Shown here: in pieces, positions 40,075 to 49,288 of the stretch | How the letters are laid out: each line of letters begins with the position of its first letter | Numbering within the stretch: the stretch's first letter is position 1 | NCBI GenBank assembly: GCA_016705335.1 | Contig: JADIYN010000017.1 | Location: 1-64,000 of the forward strand | Source of the DNA: Draconibacterium sp. | GTDB taxonomy: Bacteria; Bacteroidota; Bacteroidia; Bacteroidales; Prolixibacteraceae | Reading direction: 5' to 3' | Length of the DNA: 64,000 nucleotides | Notes under the pieces: model-generated | Told to the model about the DNA's origin: nothing | The model's database searches: none | The model's input: only the letters and a program-made list of their open reading frames with translations | Translations under genes and position numbers: made by a program

Positions 40075-40130
40075 AGTTTAAAGTTTAAATTAACTAATTT
40101 AAAGTCGGGGGTAAAAGTTCAGAGTTCAGG
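40075..40130. repeat. Intergenic TTTAAAGTTC-type repeats
   Basis: Several degenerate copies of GTTTAAAGTTT, TTTAAAGTC, AAAGTTCAGAGTTC are packed into the short gap between glmS and the DUF4954 gene. The same words recur at other intergenic sites in this window. Confidence 0.5.
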
Positions 40131-40152
40131 ATTAAGGTTCTTGATCAATTTG

Positions 40153-42180
40153 TTATGTTAAAACAATTTCGGGTTGAAGGATTACATTCATCATATTGAT
40201 GATTTGATTTCCAAGTTTTTCTTTTTTCTCCATATGTTCGCAAATTGCCATCACTGTTTTGTTGCTTTCAAATTCACCCCGAACCTGAGCAAAATCTTCT
40301 TCACGGGCGCCATTTGTACCATCAACCCCAAACCCAATCATTTTACTCATTGAAAATTCTTTTCGTGCATCTTCATATAGAAACCTGTCCATGTCAAGAA
40401 CACTTTTCTTCCATTTTTCGACAACTGCAATTACATCGCTTGCTGTAAATTCCTCTATACTTTTACCATAGAATTCAGAAAGCGCATCGCAGGCCCAGGT
40501 CCATTCATAATTATAGTAGTTTTTATGAAGTATTGCGAGTGCTGAATTTACTTCTTCAAGTGAAGTAAGTTCCCCATTTTCAATGGATGTCAGCAAATTA
40601 TCAAGTGCTTCATACGGACAAATCAATCCAGAGAGATCAACCCAGTGACCTTTTCCAAATGGTGTATCGGGTTGCAGGGCTTTTTGAATATCCGCATTAT
40701 CTTTGAGCTTCCCGCTTTGCAATCTTGTAATTACTGAGTTTCCGAGGAATTTCCAGATTGCCATCTCATAAATAGCAATTCCGCGATCAAGTGCCCGACT
40801 TTCAATTTTCATTTTATCATAACTGTAACTACTTGCTGAACTTCCTGATGATTCGCGGATTGCCAACAGTTTCCGGCGTCCGTTTATCATTTTATGAATA
40901 GTATATGGACTCAGTAAATTAAAATTTATAAAATCGAGCAGGTTCGAATCAGTACGATTATCACGTCCGGGCCATTTTTGGGTGTCGCGAATAGTACCGA
41001 TACTTTTCAGATTGATGGCAGGAACCAAAATACTTTCATCCTGGCTTTCAATTAAATATGAAAAAGGGAAATCGGTTGTATCACAATGTTTGTAATGGCG
41101 GCCCATAACCAATGTGAATGCACCAATACGCGATGGCCAAAGCAAATATGAATCGCTTGTGGTTTTTCCACCCCGCTCCATAATTCCCTGATGAATTGGC
41201 CCAAGTTTATACATGTGGTTGCTTTGATTTGATCCGCTTCCTGCATTCAAAAACGAAAACATACCGGCAATCAGCAAAGTTGATTTATGATGGGTAACCG
41301 TGTAAGGCCCGGCAAAAATTGAACACGCTTCGCCGTGAAATCCCTGGCAGTTGGCAAAAAAAAGCGAGTTTTCGGCAGAATAGTGTTTATCGAGCACACA
41401 ACCCTGCCCAATAAAGCATTTTGAAACAAGTGTAGCATCGTTAATTTTTGTTCCTGAACTGATAATAAAATCTTCCATTATTACACCTTCACCAATGATT
41501 ACAGGTGCTTCGAAATTGCTGTTAATACTGCCATTCCTTAATTTCTTTGCTCCGTCAATTATTGTAGCTGGTCCTGTTTTTACATTTAAAACAGTATTGC
41601 AATTCAGAATCTTTGAACCTGAACCAATAACTCCTTTTTTGCTTTTTACAAAACGCGCATAATCAAAAACCATATTTTTTAAAGCACTCACAAGTTTTGG
41701 CCGATGGCGGTACAACGACATAATATATGCAACATGCGCCGAAAGGAAATCATAAATCGGAATGTCGCGGCCTCCACCTTCATTAATTGCCTCTACCAAA
41801 ATGCCGTTACCAAATGTACTTTCGCCATCAACAGCCAGTGTTGTAATATTGTGAATTACAACACCTTCCTCAATTTTATAATTGGCAATATAACTCCGCA
41901 CATTATGAATTAGGGCATTTTTACCAATCTCGCAATTGTGCAGCCAGGCATTATAAATACCTGTTTTAAACGTAATTCCACCCACAAGATTTACCGTTCC
42001 GGTAAAACTGTGAAGTTGAACATGCCCCGTAAATTTGCAGTTTTCAATGTTATCCGGAATAAAATCACTTGATACTTTTATAAGGTTCCAATCGGTTGAC
42101 GAACAACCCTGGTGAACCAACTGACCAATTTCTTCATTTAATAAATTTCGAAAAACGGAATCAGGATTATTAGACTTCAT
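40153..42180 (-). CDS. DUF4954 protein with left-handed beta-helix
   Basis: 675 residues from the Met at 42180 (MKSNNPDSVFRNLL), preferred to the frame start at 42279 because the upstream residues look non-coding. The first about 330 residues have hexapeptide-like turns (IGKNALIHNVRSYI, IEEGVVIHNITTLA, GVIGSGSKILNCNTV, GEGVIMEDFIIS), suggesting a beta-helix like nucleotidyl/acyl transferases. Mid-region: HHKSTLLIAGMFSF, GPIHQGIMERGGKT, WPSRIGAFTLVMGRHYKHCDT. The family is common in Bacteroidota; its reaction is unknown, sugar-nucleotide or acyl transfer being the obvious guess. Confidence 0.8.
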   Translation of the reverse strand: MKSNNPDSVFRNLLNEEIGQLVHQGCSSTDWNLIKVSSDFIPDNIENCKFTGHVQLHSFTGTVNLVGGITFKTGIYNAWLHNCEIGKNALIHNVRSYIANYKIEEGVVIHNITTLAVDGESTFGNGILVEAINEGGGRDIPIYDFLSAHVAYIMSLYRHRPKLVSALKNMVFDYARFVKSKKGVIGSGSKILNCNTVLNVKTGPATIIDGAKKLRNGSINSNFEAPVIIGEGVIMEDFIISSGTKINDATLVSKCFIGQGCVLDKHYSAENSLFFANCQGFHGEACSIFAGPYTVTHHKSTLLIAGMFSFLNAGSGSNQSNHMYKLGPIHQGIMERGGKTTSDSYLLWPSRIGAFTLVMGRHYKHCDTTDFPFSYLIESQDESILVPAINLKSIGTIRDTQKWPGRDNRTDSNLLDFINFNLLSPYTIHKMINGRRKLLAIRESSGSSASSYSYDKMKIESRALDRGIAIYEMAIWKFLGNSVITRLQSGKLKDNADIQKALQPDTPFGKGHWVDLSGLICPYEALDNLLTSIENGELTSLEEVNSALAILHKNYYNYEWTWACDALSEFYGKSIEEFTASDVIAVVEKWKKSVLDMDRFLYEDARKEFSMSKMIGFGVDGTNGAREEDFAQVRGEFESNKTVMAICEHMEKKEKLGNQIINMMNVILQPEIVLT

Positions 42181-42385
42181 ATTTATTTGTGTAATGTGTT
42201 TATTTATTGTTTGTTTTTCAAAGGTATGGAAAAGCATTTGCCTAAAACAAATTACAAACCTAACAAATATATAATTCAATAGAAATAAAACATTACAACT
42301 ATATTACCAAGTACAATATTTAAAGACCTTATATAAATATATAAACCTAACAATAAATTTATAATCAAATTAGAATAACCTAATT

Positions 42386-43378
42386 TTAAAGTTGGTTCAG
42401 GTAATTTGACAATCGAATTTTGCCTGAAATTTTCAATTTCTTTCGCAACCTGATTCGGGCAATTTCCACACTTTTTGAAGTAATATTCTGGAGTCCTGAA
42501 ATTTCTTTACTTGATAATCCAAGTCGCAGATAAGCGCATAATTTTTTGTCTTTTATTGAAATCACGGGATGTTTTGCCTGCAACCTTCCAAAAAACCGGG
42601 GGTGGATTTTTTCGAGCTGAGTTTCAACCGAATTCCAGTCAAGCGGAGTTGTTGAATTTTCTTCAATCATCGCCGAAAGTTGTTGCATTTGCTTCAGGTT
42701 CTTATCGGTTAATGTCGGTTTTACTGCTTTAATCTGATTAAAAACTTTTGAAAGCAATTCATTTTTTTGAGAAAGTTGCAACAGAAACGAAACCAATTCT
42801 CTGTCTTTTATACTCAATTGGTTTTGTAATCGCTGTTTTGTTTTGTCTTCGAATTCTTTAACGGCTTCCATTTCCTGAATTTGTCCCATTGCACGTTTTA
42901 GCCGCGTAATATCCTGAATTGAAGCTCTGATTCCGAGGTATTTTCCAAGTTTGTCATAAACCCCACGCACATTAACTATGCACCATCGAAGTTGTTTTGT
43001 GCGGGTAAGAATCCTGAATTCAAGAGATTGGTTAACCAGCATTTGATCGAGTGAATTTGATAAAAACTCGGAATACCTGTCTTTATCCAACTGATATACA
43101 AGCAATTCAGCAATACTTTCTACAGCAATAATTTGATTGGAAGTGTACCCGGTTAAATCGAAACACGACGGTGAGCAATAATTTATTTTTCCTGATGGGT
43201 CGAACCAAAGCTCCCAACCAAATGTAAAATCGGCTATTAACTGGTAAAACCTATGATTTTCGGTTTCATCTGCAAGCTGTAATTTGGTTTCACTGAGTTC
43301 AAATTTTAGTTCTGAAATTTGCGTTTCAAGATCGCGAATCCGGCTTTTGTATTTTTCGATTATTTCTTCGGAAGACAT
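42386..43378 (-). CDS. PAS-domain transcriptional regulator with LuxR-like HTH
   Basis: 330 residues. Starts with a coiled-coil (EEIIEKYKSRIRDLETQIS...ETKLQL), then a PAS domain (LIADFTFGWELWFDPSGKINYCSPSCFDLTGY...LEFRI...GIRASIQDITRLK, about 50-165), a second coiled-coil and a C-terminal helix-turn-helix (DKKLCAYLRLGLSSKEISGLQNITSKSVEIARIRLRKKL) of the LuxR/GerE sort. Likely a cytosolic or membrane-associated sensor-regulator; ligand and targets unknown. Confidence 0.82.
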   Translation of the reverse strand: MSSEEIIEKYKSRIRDLETQISELKFELSETKLQLADETENHRFYQLIADFTFGWELWFDPSGKINYCSPSCFDLTGYTSNQIIAVESIAELLVYQLDKDRYSEFLSNSLDQMLVNQSLEFRILTRTKQLRWCIVNVRGVYDKLGKYLGIRASIQDITRLKRAMGQIQEMEAVKEFEDKTKQRLQNQLSIKDRELVSFLLQLSQKNELLSKVFNQIKAVKPTLTDKNLKQMQQLSAMIEENSTTPLDWNSVETQLEKIHPRFFGRLQAKHPVISIKDKKLCAYLRLGLSSKEISGLQNITSKSVEIARIRLRKKLKISGKIRLSNYLNQL

Positions 43379-43475
43379 TCAAATCAGTTTTGCACTAAAA
43401 TAATCGTTTTAAATGAAATTTTGAATACAGGGTCCGGAATAGATTGGTTAACATGAGCAAGTCACAAGATTTGCC

Positions 43476-43844
43476 TTATTTTTTAAAAATAAAATACACT
43501 GCCAAAATCAAAAAAACAAACCCTATAAAATGATTCAGTTTGAAAGTTTCGTTTTTAAAAAACAACAATGAAAACGTAACAAAAACGATAAGTGTGATTA
43601 CTTCCTGAATTACTTTTAATTCAACAAGAGAATAAGGGCCTCCATTTTCTTTGTATCCTATACGGTTTGCCGGAACCTGCAAAACATACTCAAAAAATGC
43701 AATTCCCCAACTGATTAAAACGATTGTAATCAAAGGAAGCGTTTCAAACCACTTCATTTCCTTGAATTTGAGGTGCCCGTACCAAGCCAGTGTCATAAAT
43801 GTGTTAGACATTGCAAGTAGCAAAATTGTGTAAATTCCTTTCAT
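43476..43844 (-). CDS. DUF486 / DMT-family small membrane protein
   Basis: 122 residues with four membrane helices, from the Met at 43844 (MKGIYTILLLAMSNTF). Motifs typical of DUF486: SNTFMTLAWYGHLKF, the charged SWGIAFFEYVLQVPANRIGY and LKVIQEVITLIVFVTFS. The family belongs to the drug/metabolite transporter clan and resembles small multidrug proteins; the substrate is unknown. The upstream Met at 43871 gives an extra RKLFLLKF and is less likely. Confidence 0.85.
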   Translation of the reverse strand: MKGIYTILLLAMSNTFMTLAWYGHLKFKEMKWFETLPLITIVLISWGIAFFEYVLQVPANRIGYKENGGPYSLVELKVIQEVITLIVFVTFSLLFFKNETFKLNHFIGFVFLILAVYFIFKK

Positions 43845-43929
43845 AAATTTCAGTAAAAACAATTTGCGCAATATTAACTGAAATCTCTTTTCATTTAACT
43901 ACCCGCTTAAATTTTAAAAGCCTATTCTT

Positions 43930-44861
43930 TTAAAACCACTTTTTCTTTCGGAATAAAATAACACCGATAACTGCCAAAACACCTGAAATACCCAGAACGG
44001 CGGGGAAAGACCATTTGGAGTTTTCCATAAAATTCGGAACATTCATGCCATACAAACTTGCAACAAGTGTTGGTATCATTAAAATAATTGATATCGAAGT
44101 AAGTTGTTTCATCACAACGTTCAGGTTATTTGAAATTACAGATGCAAAAGTATCCATCATTCCACTTTGAATATTGGAGTAAATTTGTGCCATATCAAGC
44201 GCCTGTTTATTTTCAATAAAAGCATCTTCGAGCAAATCCTCATTTATTTCGCTTAAAGTTGCGCGTTTTGAACTTCGCAATTTTGCAAGCACAGTTTCAT
44301 TACCTTTTAATGAAGTGATAAAGAAAACGAGGCATTTTTCCATTTTCAACAATTTATTTAACTCCTCATTTTTTACAGAGTCTTGTAAATCAGCCACAAA
44401 CAATGCTGTTTGCTTGTTGATTTACTTCAGGTAACGTAAATAAGTAGTGGCCGAATGAAGAAATAATTTTAATATAAAATTCATTACATCATTCTGGTTT
44501 TGAACTTTTCACGGTAAATTGAGGGTTGATTGAATGGCAAAACTTCGTTTTCAATTGAGCACAGCGTAACTGTAATTTTCTCGTTCATAAAAATCCCAAG
44601 CGGAACAGTAAAAAAAGGTACTCCGTTGTTTAGGTTTGAAACTGGAATTCGAAAAATGACCAGTGACCAGTCGTCGTCGAATTCAACCCTTGGACGTTCA
44701 TCAACGTCAAGTATGTCCTGGATAATTTCGTGCGGCACATTAAATTCTTCGTGTAACCTTACTATTTCTGTTGCAGAAGGTTGTAAAACATTTATCCAGC
44801 AGTTTTTTTCAGCATGGTTAATTTCAATATAACCACCAAAAGATTTAAAGATTTTTAGCAT
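43930..44861 (-). CDS. corA: CorA-family magnesium transporter, frameshifted
   Basis: About 310 residues. The start is MLKIFKSFGGY at 44861, chosen over the Met at 44897 because TAGGAGG sits just before it (44875-44869). Cytosolic part: EEFNVPHEIIQDILDVDERPR and FFTVPLGIF. Second piece: a long helix (QALDMAQIYSNIQSGMMDTFASVISNN) and the pore end MIPTLVASLYGMNVPNF, with the CorA GMN motif and a final membrane helix with FRKKKW. A frameshift near 44485 separates the two parts. It takes up Mg2+ or Co2+. The leader holds alternative hairpins. Confidence 0.92.
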
Positions 44862-44868
44862 GATAATG

Positions 44869-44915
44869 CCTCCTATGTTTTTGCCAATAGGAAGCACTTT
44901 TTGGAAAGCTCCCTA
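44869..44915 (-). promoter_or_regulatory. corA leader: two competing hairpins over the Shine-Dalgarno
   Basis: On the minus strand, TAGGGAGC (44915-44908) can pair with GCTTCCTA (44895-44888): 8 bp with one G-U, loop of 12. The same CTTCCTA (44894-44888) can instead pair with TAGGAGG (44875-44869), the Shine-Dalgarno of corA: 7 bp with one G-U, loop of 12. The two pairings exclude each other, so the leader could switch translation of corA. Pairing is read by eye; no energy was calculated. A -7 element TACCTTTG is at 45001-44994. Confidence 0.5.
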
Positions 44916-44993
44916 AAGGATGATTTGTATTCCTATTTTTCTCGAATGATAAGGGCCTTCGTCCATAAATCACTTATTTTTTAAATTGCATAG

Positions 44994-45001
44994 CAAAGGT
45001 A
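44994..45001 (-). promoter_or_regulatory. Candidate corA -7 element
   Basis: TACCTTTG matches TANNTTTG; it would start a transcript with a leader of about 125 bases. It is between the corA start and the end of the response-regulator gene. No good -33 element seen. Confidence 0.45.
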
Positions 45002-45110
45002 TTTCTTTTCGCTTTGAATTGTTTGTTAACCGCTGTTTCTTTCTAAAAAAATTTAAATCATTTAACCATTGGAAACATATTATCCCTGATAATGATTTTT
45101 TGTATTTTAC

Positions 45111-45795
45111 TTAGCTTTCAAATCGGTAACCAATTCCGGAAACAGTTATTATTATTGATGGTTTTGATGGGTTATCCTCAATTTTTTTTCTGAGTTGAGC
45201 AATAAAAACCCTCAGATACTGAGTTTGCTCGGTGTAACTGTATCCCCAGATTTCTTTAAGAATATACTGGTGCGTTAAAACTCTGCCCTGATTTTTTGCG
45301 AACAGACTTAAAATGGAGAATTCAGTGGAAGTCAGCTTCAAAACTTCATCGTTTTTCCGAACCACATGATTCAATAAATCAATTGAAAGGGAGCCGATTT
45401 CAAGAATACTATTATCGCTAACTTCGGATACTGACCTGAGTGAAGCCCTGATTCGGGCTAAAAAGTTCACCACTTCGGAATGGTTTTGTCAGATAATCGT
45501 TGGCACCATTATCAAGTGCCGTAATTATATCTTTTTCCGAATCGCGCACCGAAAGCACTATTACAGGTTTTGAATACCATTCGCGCAGTTTTTTCAGTAT
45601 TTCATGGCCATCGATATCAGGTAACCCAAGATCAAGAATAATTAACGACGGGTGATACGTGGCAGCATCCACAAGTCCATCTTTCCCACTGTCTGAATGA
45701 ATTATTTTATATCCGTTGGCCGAAAGTGTAATTTCCAACAAACGTCTGATTTGAATTTCATCGTCAATCACTAATATGGTTTCATTTTCGTTCAT
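45111..45795 (-). CDS. KdpE-like OmpR-family response regulator, frameshifted
   Basis: About 227 residues. Receiver: VIDDEIQIRRLL with acidic pair, acceptor Asp in LIILDLGLPDIDGHE, and Lys in NDYLTKPF. DNA-binding winged helix: LEIGSLSIDLLNH, LTSTEFSILSLFAKNQGRVLTHQ, the recognition-helix region LRVFIAQLRKKIEDNP and GIGYRFES at the end. A frameshift near 45470 splits receiver and output. Its start overlaps the kinase gene by 4 bp, so they are translationally coupled. Nearest relatives by layout are KdpE proteins, but no kdpFABC is present; trkH is the apparent target. Confidence 0.9.
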
Positions 45796-47327
45796 TCGTT
45801 TTCAAGGAATAAGTTATTAATTTCAGGATTTTCTGAAGGTATTTTTATTGTAAACTTCGAACCGCCTTCATATTTGTTTTCAACGGTTATATTTCCGTTG
45901 TGCGCCTCAACAAAACCTTTTACAATAGATAATCCAAGCCCGAGTCCACCTGTTTTTCTGCCATTTATCCTGAAAAACTTGGAGAACACATTTTTCAATT
46001 CGCTTTCAGGGAATCCGGGGCCTTTATCGGCAACAACCATTATCAGTTCGTTATTTTCGTGAGCCGATATTAAATTTATTTCAGAAGCAACCGGTGCATA
46101 TTGAGTTGAATTAAACAGCAAATTATATAAAACCTGTTCAATCAAACCAAAATCGATTTTTACAAGTGGCATATTTTCGGGGATAAAAACAGAGAGTTTA
46201 AATGGTTTTAAATCGTCTTTCAAATCTTCAGCAACTTTATTAAATACGTCGTTTATATCGCACCAGTCGAGCCGTACCGAGAGTAGTCCGCTTTCCAGTC
46301 GCGAAATATTTAAAAGGTTTTCAATCAGTCGGTTTAACCGAAGTGAAGCTGAAAATATTTCGCTGAATAATGCAGATTGAATATTGATAGGATGAGATGA
46401 ATTCAGTAAAGTTTCAGACGCTCCCATTATTGTGGCAACCGGAATTCGGAACTCATGCGAAATAGAACTAAACAATGTTTTATAAAGCCTTCCTGATTCT
46501 TCCAAAAATTTTGTTTTTGTAACAATTTCAGCTAAAAACTCTCTTTCAATTGCATTTGAAATTTGTGTGACAAATGTGAGCCAGAAAGTTCTTTTTTCCT
46601 TTGAAAACTGTTTTTCCATTTTAACCGCCAAAACACCGGGAACGAGTTTTGTACCGGGTAGCGGATAAAATGTATAATCAACAGAATTCATTTTATTTGT
46701 AAAAGCGCCAGCCTCCTGAGAATTTTTAAAACACCATTCAGCGAGTTCATATTCAATTTCATTCAATTTCTTTTCTTTTTGCAACCTGCCGGTCGAAAAC
46801 AATATGTTGTTTCCATCCTGCAAAATAAAAAAGACGTCAGTTGAAAAATGATTTCTAATTTGTTGTATCGATATTTCAAGTACCTCATCAATACTACCAG
46901 CCTTTGAAAGCTGTTTTGTTAACTGGAACAGGGTGTCGGTTCGTTGTTCGCGTACCCTGGCCAATTGTTCCTGTTGACGAACCCTTGTTGTTAAAACCCC
47001 GTTTACCAGCGCAATACTGAAAAACAATGCAAACATTAGAATGTCATCTGTTTTTTCGATATGAAAGGTATTGTGAGGGGGAATGAAAAAGAAATTCCAA
47101 ATTAATGAACTTAATGTTGCGGCCAACAGTATCGGGCCAAGTCGCATAAAAGTGGCTAAAATAAATACTACAATCAATAAAATATATGAAACGAGATGGT
47201 AACTCTGCGTATCAACAAGCGGATAGCACAATAAAGCAACAAAAGCAACGAAAAATGCAGAAATCAGGTAAGGAAAAAAGCCTTCTGTAAAAATCCTTTT
47301 TATATGTGGTTGCAGTTTTGATTTCAT
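45792..47327 (-). CDS. KdpD-like sensor kinase lacking the N-terminal KdpD/UspA part
   Basis: 511 residues. Residues about 14-115 form four membrane helices of the DUF4118 type (LISAFFVAFVALLCYP, LIVVFILATFMRLGP, SLIWNFFFIPPHNTFHI, ILMFALFFSIALVNG). A GAF-like segment follows (about 130-270). HisKA: SSISHEFRIPVATI with phospho-His at 291. ATPase: NLLFNSTQYAP (N box), VADKGPGFPE, and GGLGLGLSIVKGF. Classic KdpD has an extra KdpD and UspA domain of several hundred residues in front; here it is missing. It probably senses membrane or ionic state through the helices. Confidence 0.9.
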   Translation of the reverse strand: MKSKLQPHIKRIFTEGFFPYLISAFFVAFVALLCYPLVDTQSYHLVSYILLIVVFILATFMRLGPILLAATLSSLIWNFFFIPPHNTFHIEKTDDILMFALFFSIALVNGVLTTRVRQQEQLARVREQRTDTLFQLTKQLSKAGSIDEVLEISIQQIRNHFSTDVFFILQDGNNILFSTGRLQKEKKLNEIEYELAEWCFKNSQEAGAFTNKMNSVDYTFYPLPGTKLVPGVLAVKMEKQFSKEKRTFWLTFVTQISNAIEREFLAEIVTKTKFLEESGRLYKTLFSSISHEFRIPVATIMGASETLLNSSHPINIQSALFSEIFSASLRLNRLIENLLNISRLESGLLSVRLDWCDINDVFNKVAEDLKDDLKPFKLSVFIPENMPLVKIDFGLIEQVLYNLLFNSTQYAPVASEINLISAHENNELIMVVADKGPGFPESELKNVFSKFFRINGRKTGGLGLGLSIVKGFVEAHNGNITVENKYEGGSKFTIKIPSENPEINNLFLENE

Positions 47328-47389
47328 GCACGTAATTCTAATTTTTTAAAACAAAACTAACCTTAAACGCTCAAATTCAACAATCAAAT

Positions 47390-48841
47390 TTAATTCTTCC
47401 AGAAACTTGGGAAAAATAAAATGAGGAGTGTATAAATTTCAAGCCTGCCAATAAGCATAAGGAACGAAAGGATAATTTTAACAATATCGGGCAAATGAGC
47501 GAAATTACTCACCGGGCCAACTGTTCCTAATCCGGGGCCAATTCCAGCCATACAGGTTGCCACAGCGCTACTTGCCGATTTTCCATCTACACCGAAAGTA
47601 ACAAGAAGAATGCTTCCAAAGGCAAAAATCAGGAAATAAAGAACAATAAATGAAAGTATCGTCCGGTTATTTTCATCGCTTACAATATTGTTATTCAATT
47701 TTAAGTTTTTAATGGCATTTGGTGATTGCAACTGCAGAAAAAATCTTTTAATATTTTTTAATAATACAAGATGTCTGGCCATTTTTATTCCTCCGGCAGT
47801 TGAACCGGTACTTCCGCCCAAAAACATGGCAAGAAATATTATCGTCCAGGCAAACGATGGCCACATTAAATAATCGGCCGACGCAAATCCAGTGCAGGTA
47901 ACTATTGAAATGATTTGAAAAAATGCTTCACGAAACGACTCCTCAAATGGTTTGTTCATTTTGAAATAAAGCGACAGGGTTAAAATAATACCAATAACCA
48001 TAACAACAAACAGATAAAACTTCAGCTCTTCGTTTTCTTTTATCTTTTTAAAATCGCGTTTAAAAAAATAATAATGCAATACAAAATTAACTCCTGCAAG
48101 CAACATAAAAATCATTACAACATACTGAATGTATGGAGAATATCCGGCAATACTTGTATTTTTCGGAGAAAATCCACCGGTTGCAACTGTTCCAAACGCA
48201 TGGCAAACACTTTCAAAAAGGCTCATATTTCCGAGTACAAGGAAAAATATTTCGGTTATTGTAAGTAGAAAATAAATCAACATTAATCTGCGGCCAACCG
48301 CCTTTATTTTCGGTTGTATTTTTTCCTGAACCGATGATTCATAAGTAAAAAGGTTGTAACTGCCCATGTTTAATGATGGCATAATCACAATTACAAGTAC
48401 TATTATACCAATTCCTCCAATCCAATGGGTTAAACTTCTCCAGAATAAAATTGATTTTGGAAGTATTTCAATATCAGTTAAAATTGATGCCCCGGTAGTT
48501 GTAAACCCTGACACGGATTCAAAAAATGCATTGATAAAACCGGGAATTGATTGCGATATAATATATGGTAAAGCACCTATTAAAGAGAAAAATATCCAGG
48601 AAAAAGAAACAATTATACTTGCATCTTTTTTTGTTAACGATTCAATTTCATGGCTCGGGCGTTTAAAAATATACATCAGCAAGCCAAACAGAAATGCAAC
48701 AAAACCAGAAATTATAAAAGGCTTTACCGGTTCAGAAAACAGAAATGCAATAAATGTAGTAGCAAATAGCGCGGCTGTAAGAATAAATAAACTTTTACCG
48801 ACAATCGGAAAATTTAACCTCAGATTGAAAATCTTACCCAT
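47390..48841 (-). CDS. trkH: TrkH-family potassium uptake protein
   Basis: 483 residues, about ten membrane helices. Selectivity-filter-like loops of TrkH/KtrB: SVSGFTTTGASIL, FGTVATGGFSPKNT, IVTCTGFASADY and the last at MAGIGPGLGTVGP. Also LGGSTGSTAGGIKMAR. K+ enters in exchange with the membrane potential, normally gated by TrkA, whose gene is not next to it. Start is MGKIFNLRLNFP at 48841. It is first in a minus-strand unit trkH - kinase - regulator. Three direct repeats lie just upstream. Confidence 0.94.
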   Translation of the reverse strand: MGKIFNLRLNFPIVGKSLFILTAALFATTFIAFLFSEPVKPFIISGFVAFLFGLLMYIFKRPSHEIESLTKKDASIIVSFSWIFFSLIGALPYIISQSIPGFINAFFESVSGFTTTGASILTDIEILPKSILFWRSLTHWIGGIGIIVLVIVIMPSLNMGSYNLFTYESSVQEKIQPKIKAVGRRLMLIYFLLTITEIFFLVLGNMSLFESVCHAFGTVATGGFSPKNTSIAGYSPYIQYVVMIFMLLAGVNFVLHYYFFKRDFKKIKENEELKFYLFVVMVIGIILTLSLYFKMNKPFEESFREAFFQIISIVTCTGFASADYLMWPSFAWTIIFLAMFLGGSTGSTAGGIKMARHLVLLKNIKRFFLQLQSPNAIKNLKLNNNIVSDENNRTILSFIVLYFLIFAFGSILLVTFGVDGKSASSAVATCMAGIGPGLGTVGPVSNFAHLPDIVKIILSFLMLIGRLEIYTLLILFFPSFWKN

Positions 48842-49288
48842 TTTATGTCTTTAAATGACTGTGCAAAATTGACGGTAATTTTATAAATAGATTATAAAGA
48901 TTTGATTTATTAATATAAAGATTTTATAAAGATGTTAAAACCATAACATTGTTTTGTTGCATTTAATATCAAAATAAACAAAGAAAAAATGTCTTTAATC
49001 GAAATATTATATTTCTGATTTCCTGTTTAATACTCAATCACTTTTATCAACAAATTACAAATAGAAACTGTTTTTAAATCATACTTAGAATTTATCTAGG
49101 TATAACTTATATCATAGAAAGCTGAACTTTAGACACATAAAGCCTTTATCTTTAAATTTCAAAACAGTCTTTAAATATTTTTGATAACAGAAATATAAAT
49201 TCATCGGTAACAGAAACAATTACAATAATCTTTGATCGTTTACCCAAAGTGTAAAGTTTCTATCTTTACCGCAACTTAATCGAACTGA
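48842..49288. other. Divergent intergenic region upstream of trkH and the glycosyltransferase
   Basis: 447 bp of very AT-rich sequence between the two divergent start codons. It contains the direct repeats at 48893-48933 and a possible trkH -7 element (CAATTTTG, 48871-48864). Beyond them I see no ORF with a convincing start, RNA gene or strong hairpin. Confidence 0.6.
48893..48933 (-). promoter_or_regulatory. Three ATCTTTATA direct repeats upstream of trkH
   Basis: On the minus strand ATCTTTATA occurs exactly three times, starting at 48933, 48922 and 48901, that is spaced by 11 and 21 bp, one and two helical turns. The nearest copy is about 20 bp upstream of a poor -7 element (CAATTTTG, 48871-48864) and 50 bp from the trkH start. 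Helically phased direct repeats are the usual binding site of OmpR-family regulators, and one is encoded two genes downstream. I infer an autoregulatory operator. Confidence 0.55.

Noticed and set aside
44869..45001. A known Mg2+ riboswitch (M-box) before corA
   Set aside because: The leader lacks the conserved M-box sequence; only the competing hairpins are supported.
45111..48841. A Kdp-ATPase operon
   Set aside because: No KdpA, B, C or F reading frame is present; only trkH and the two-component genes are.
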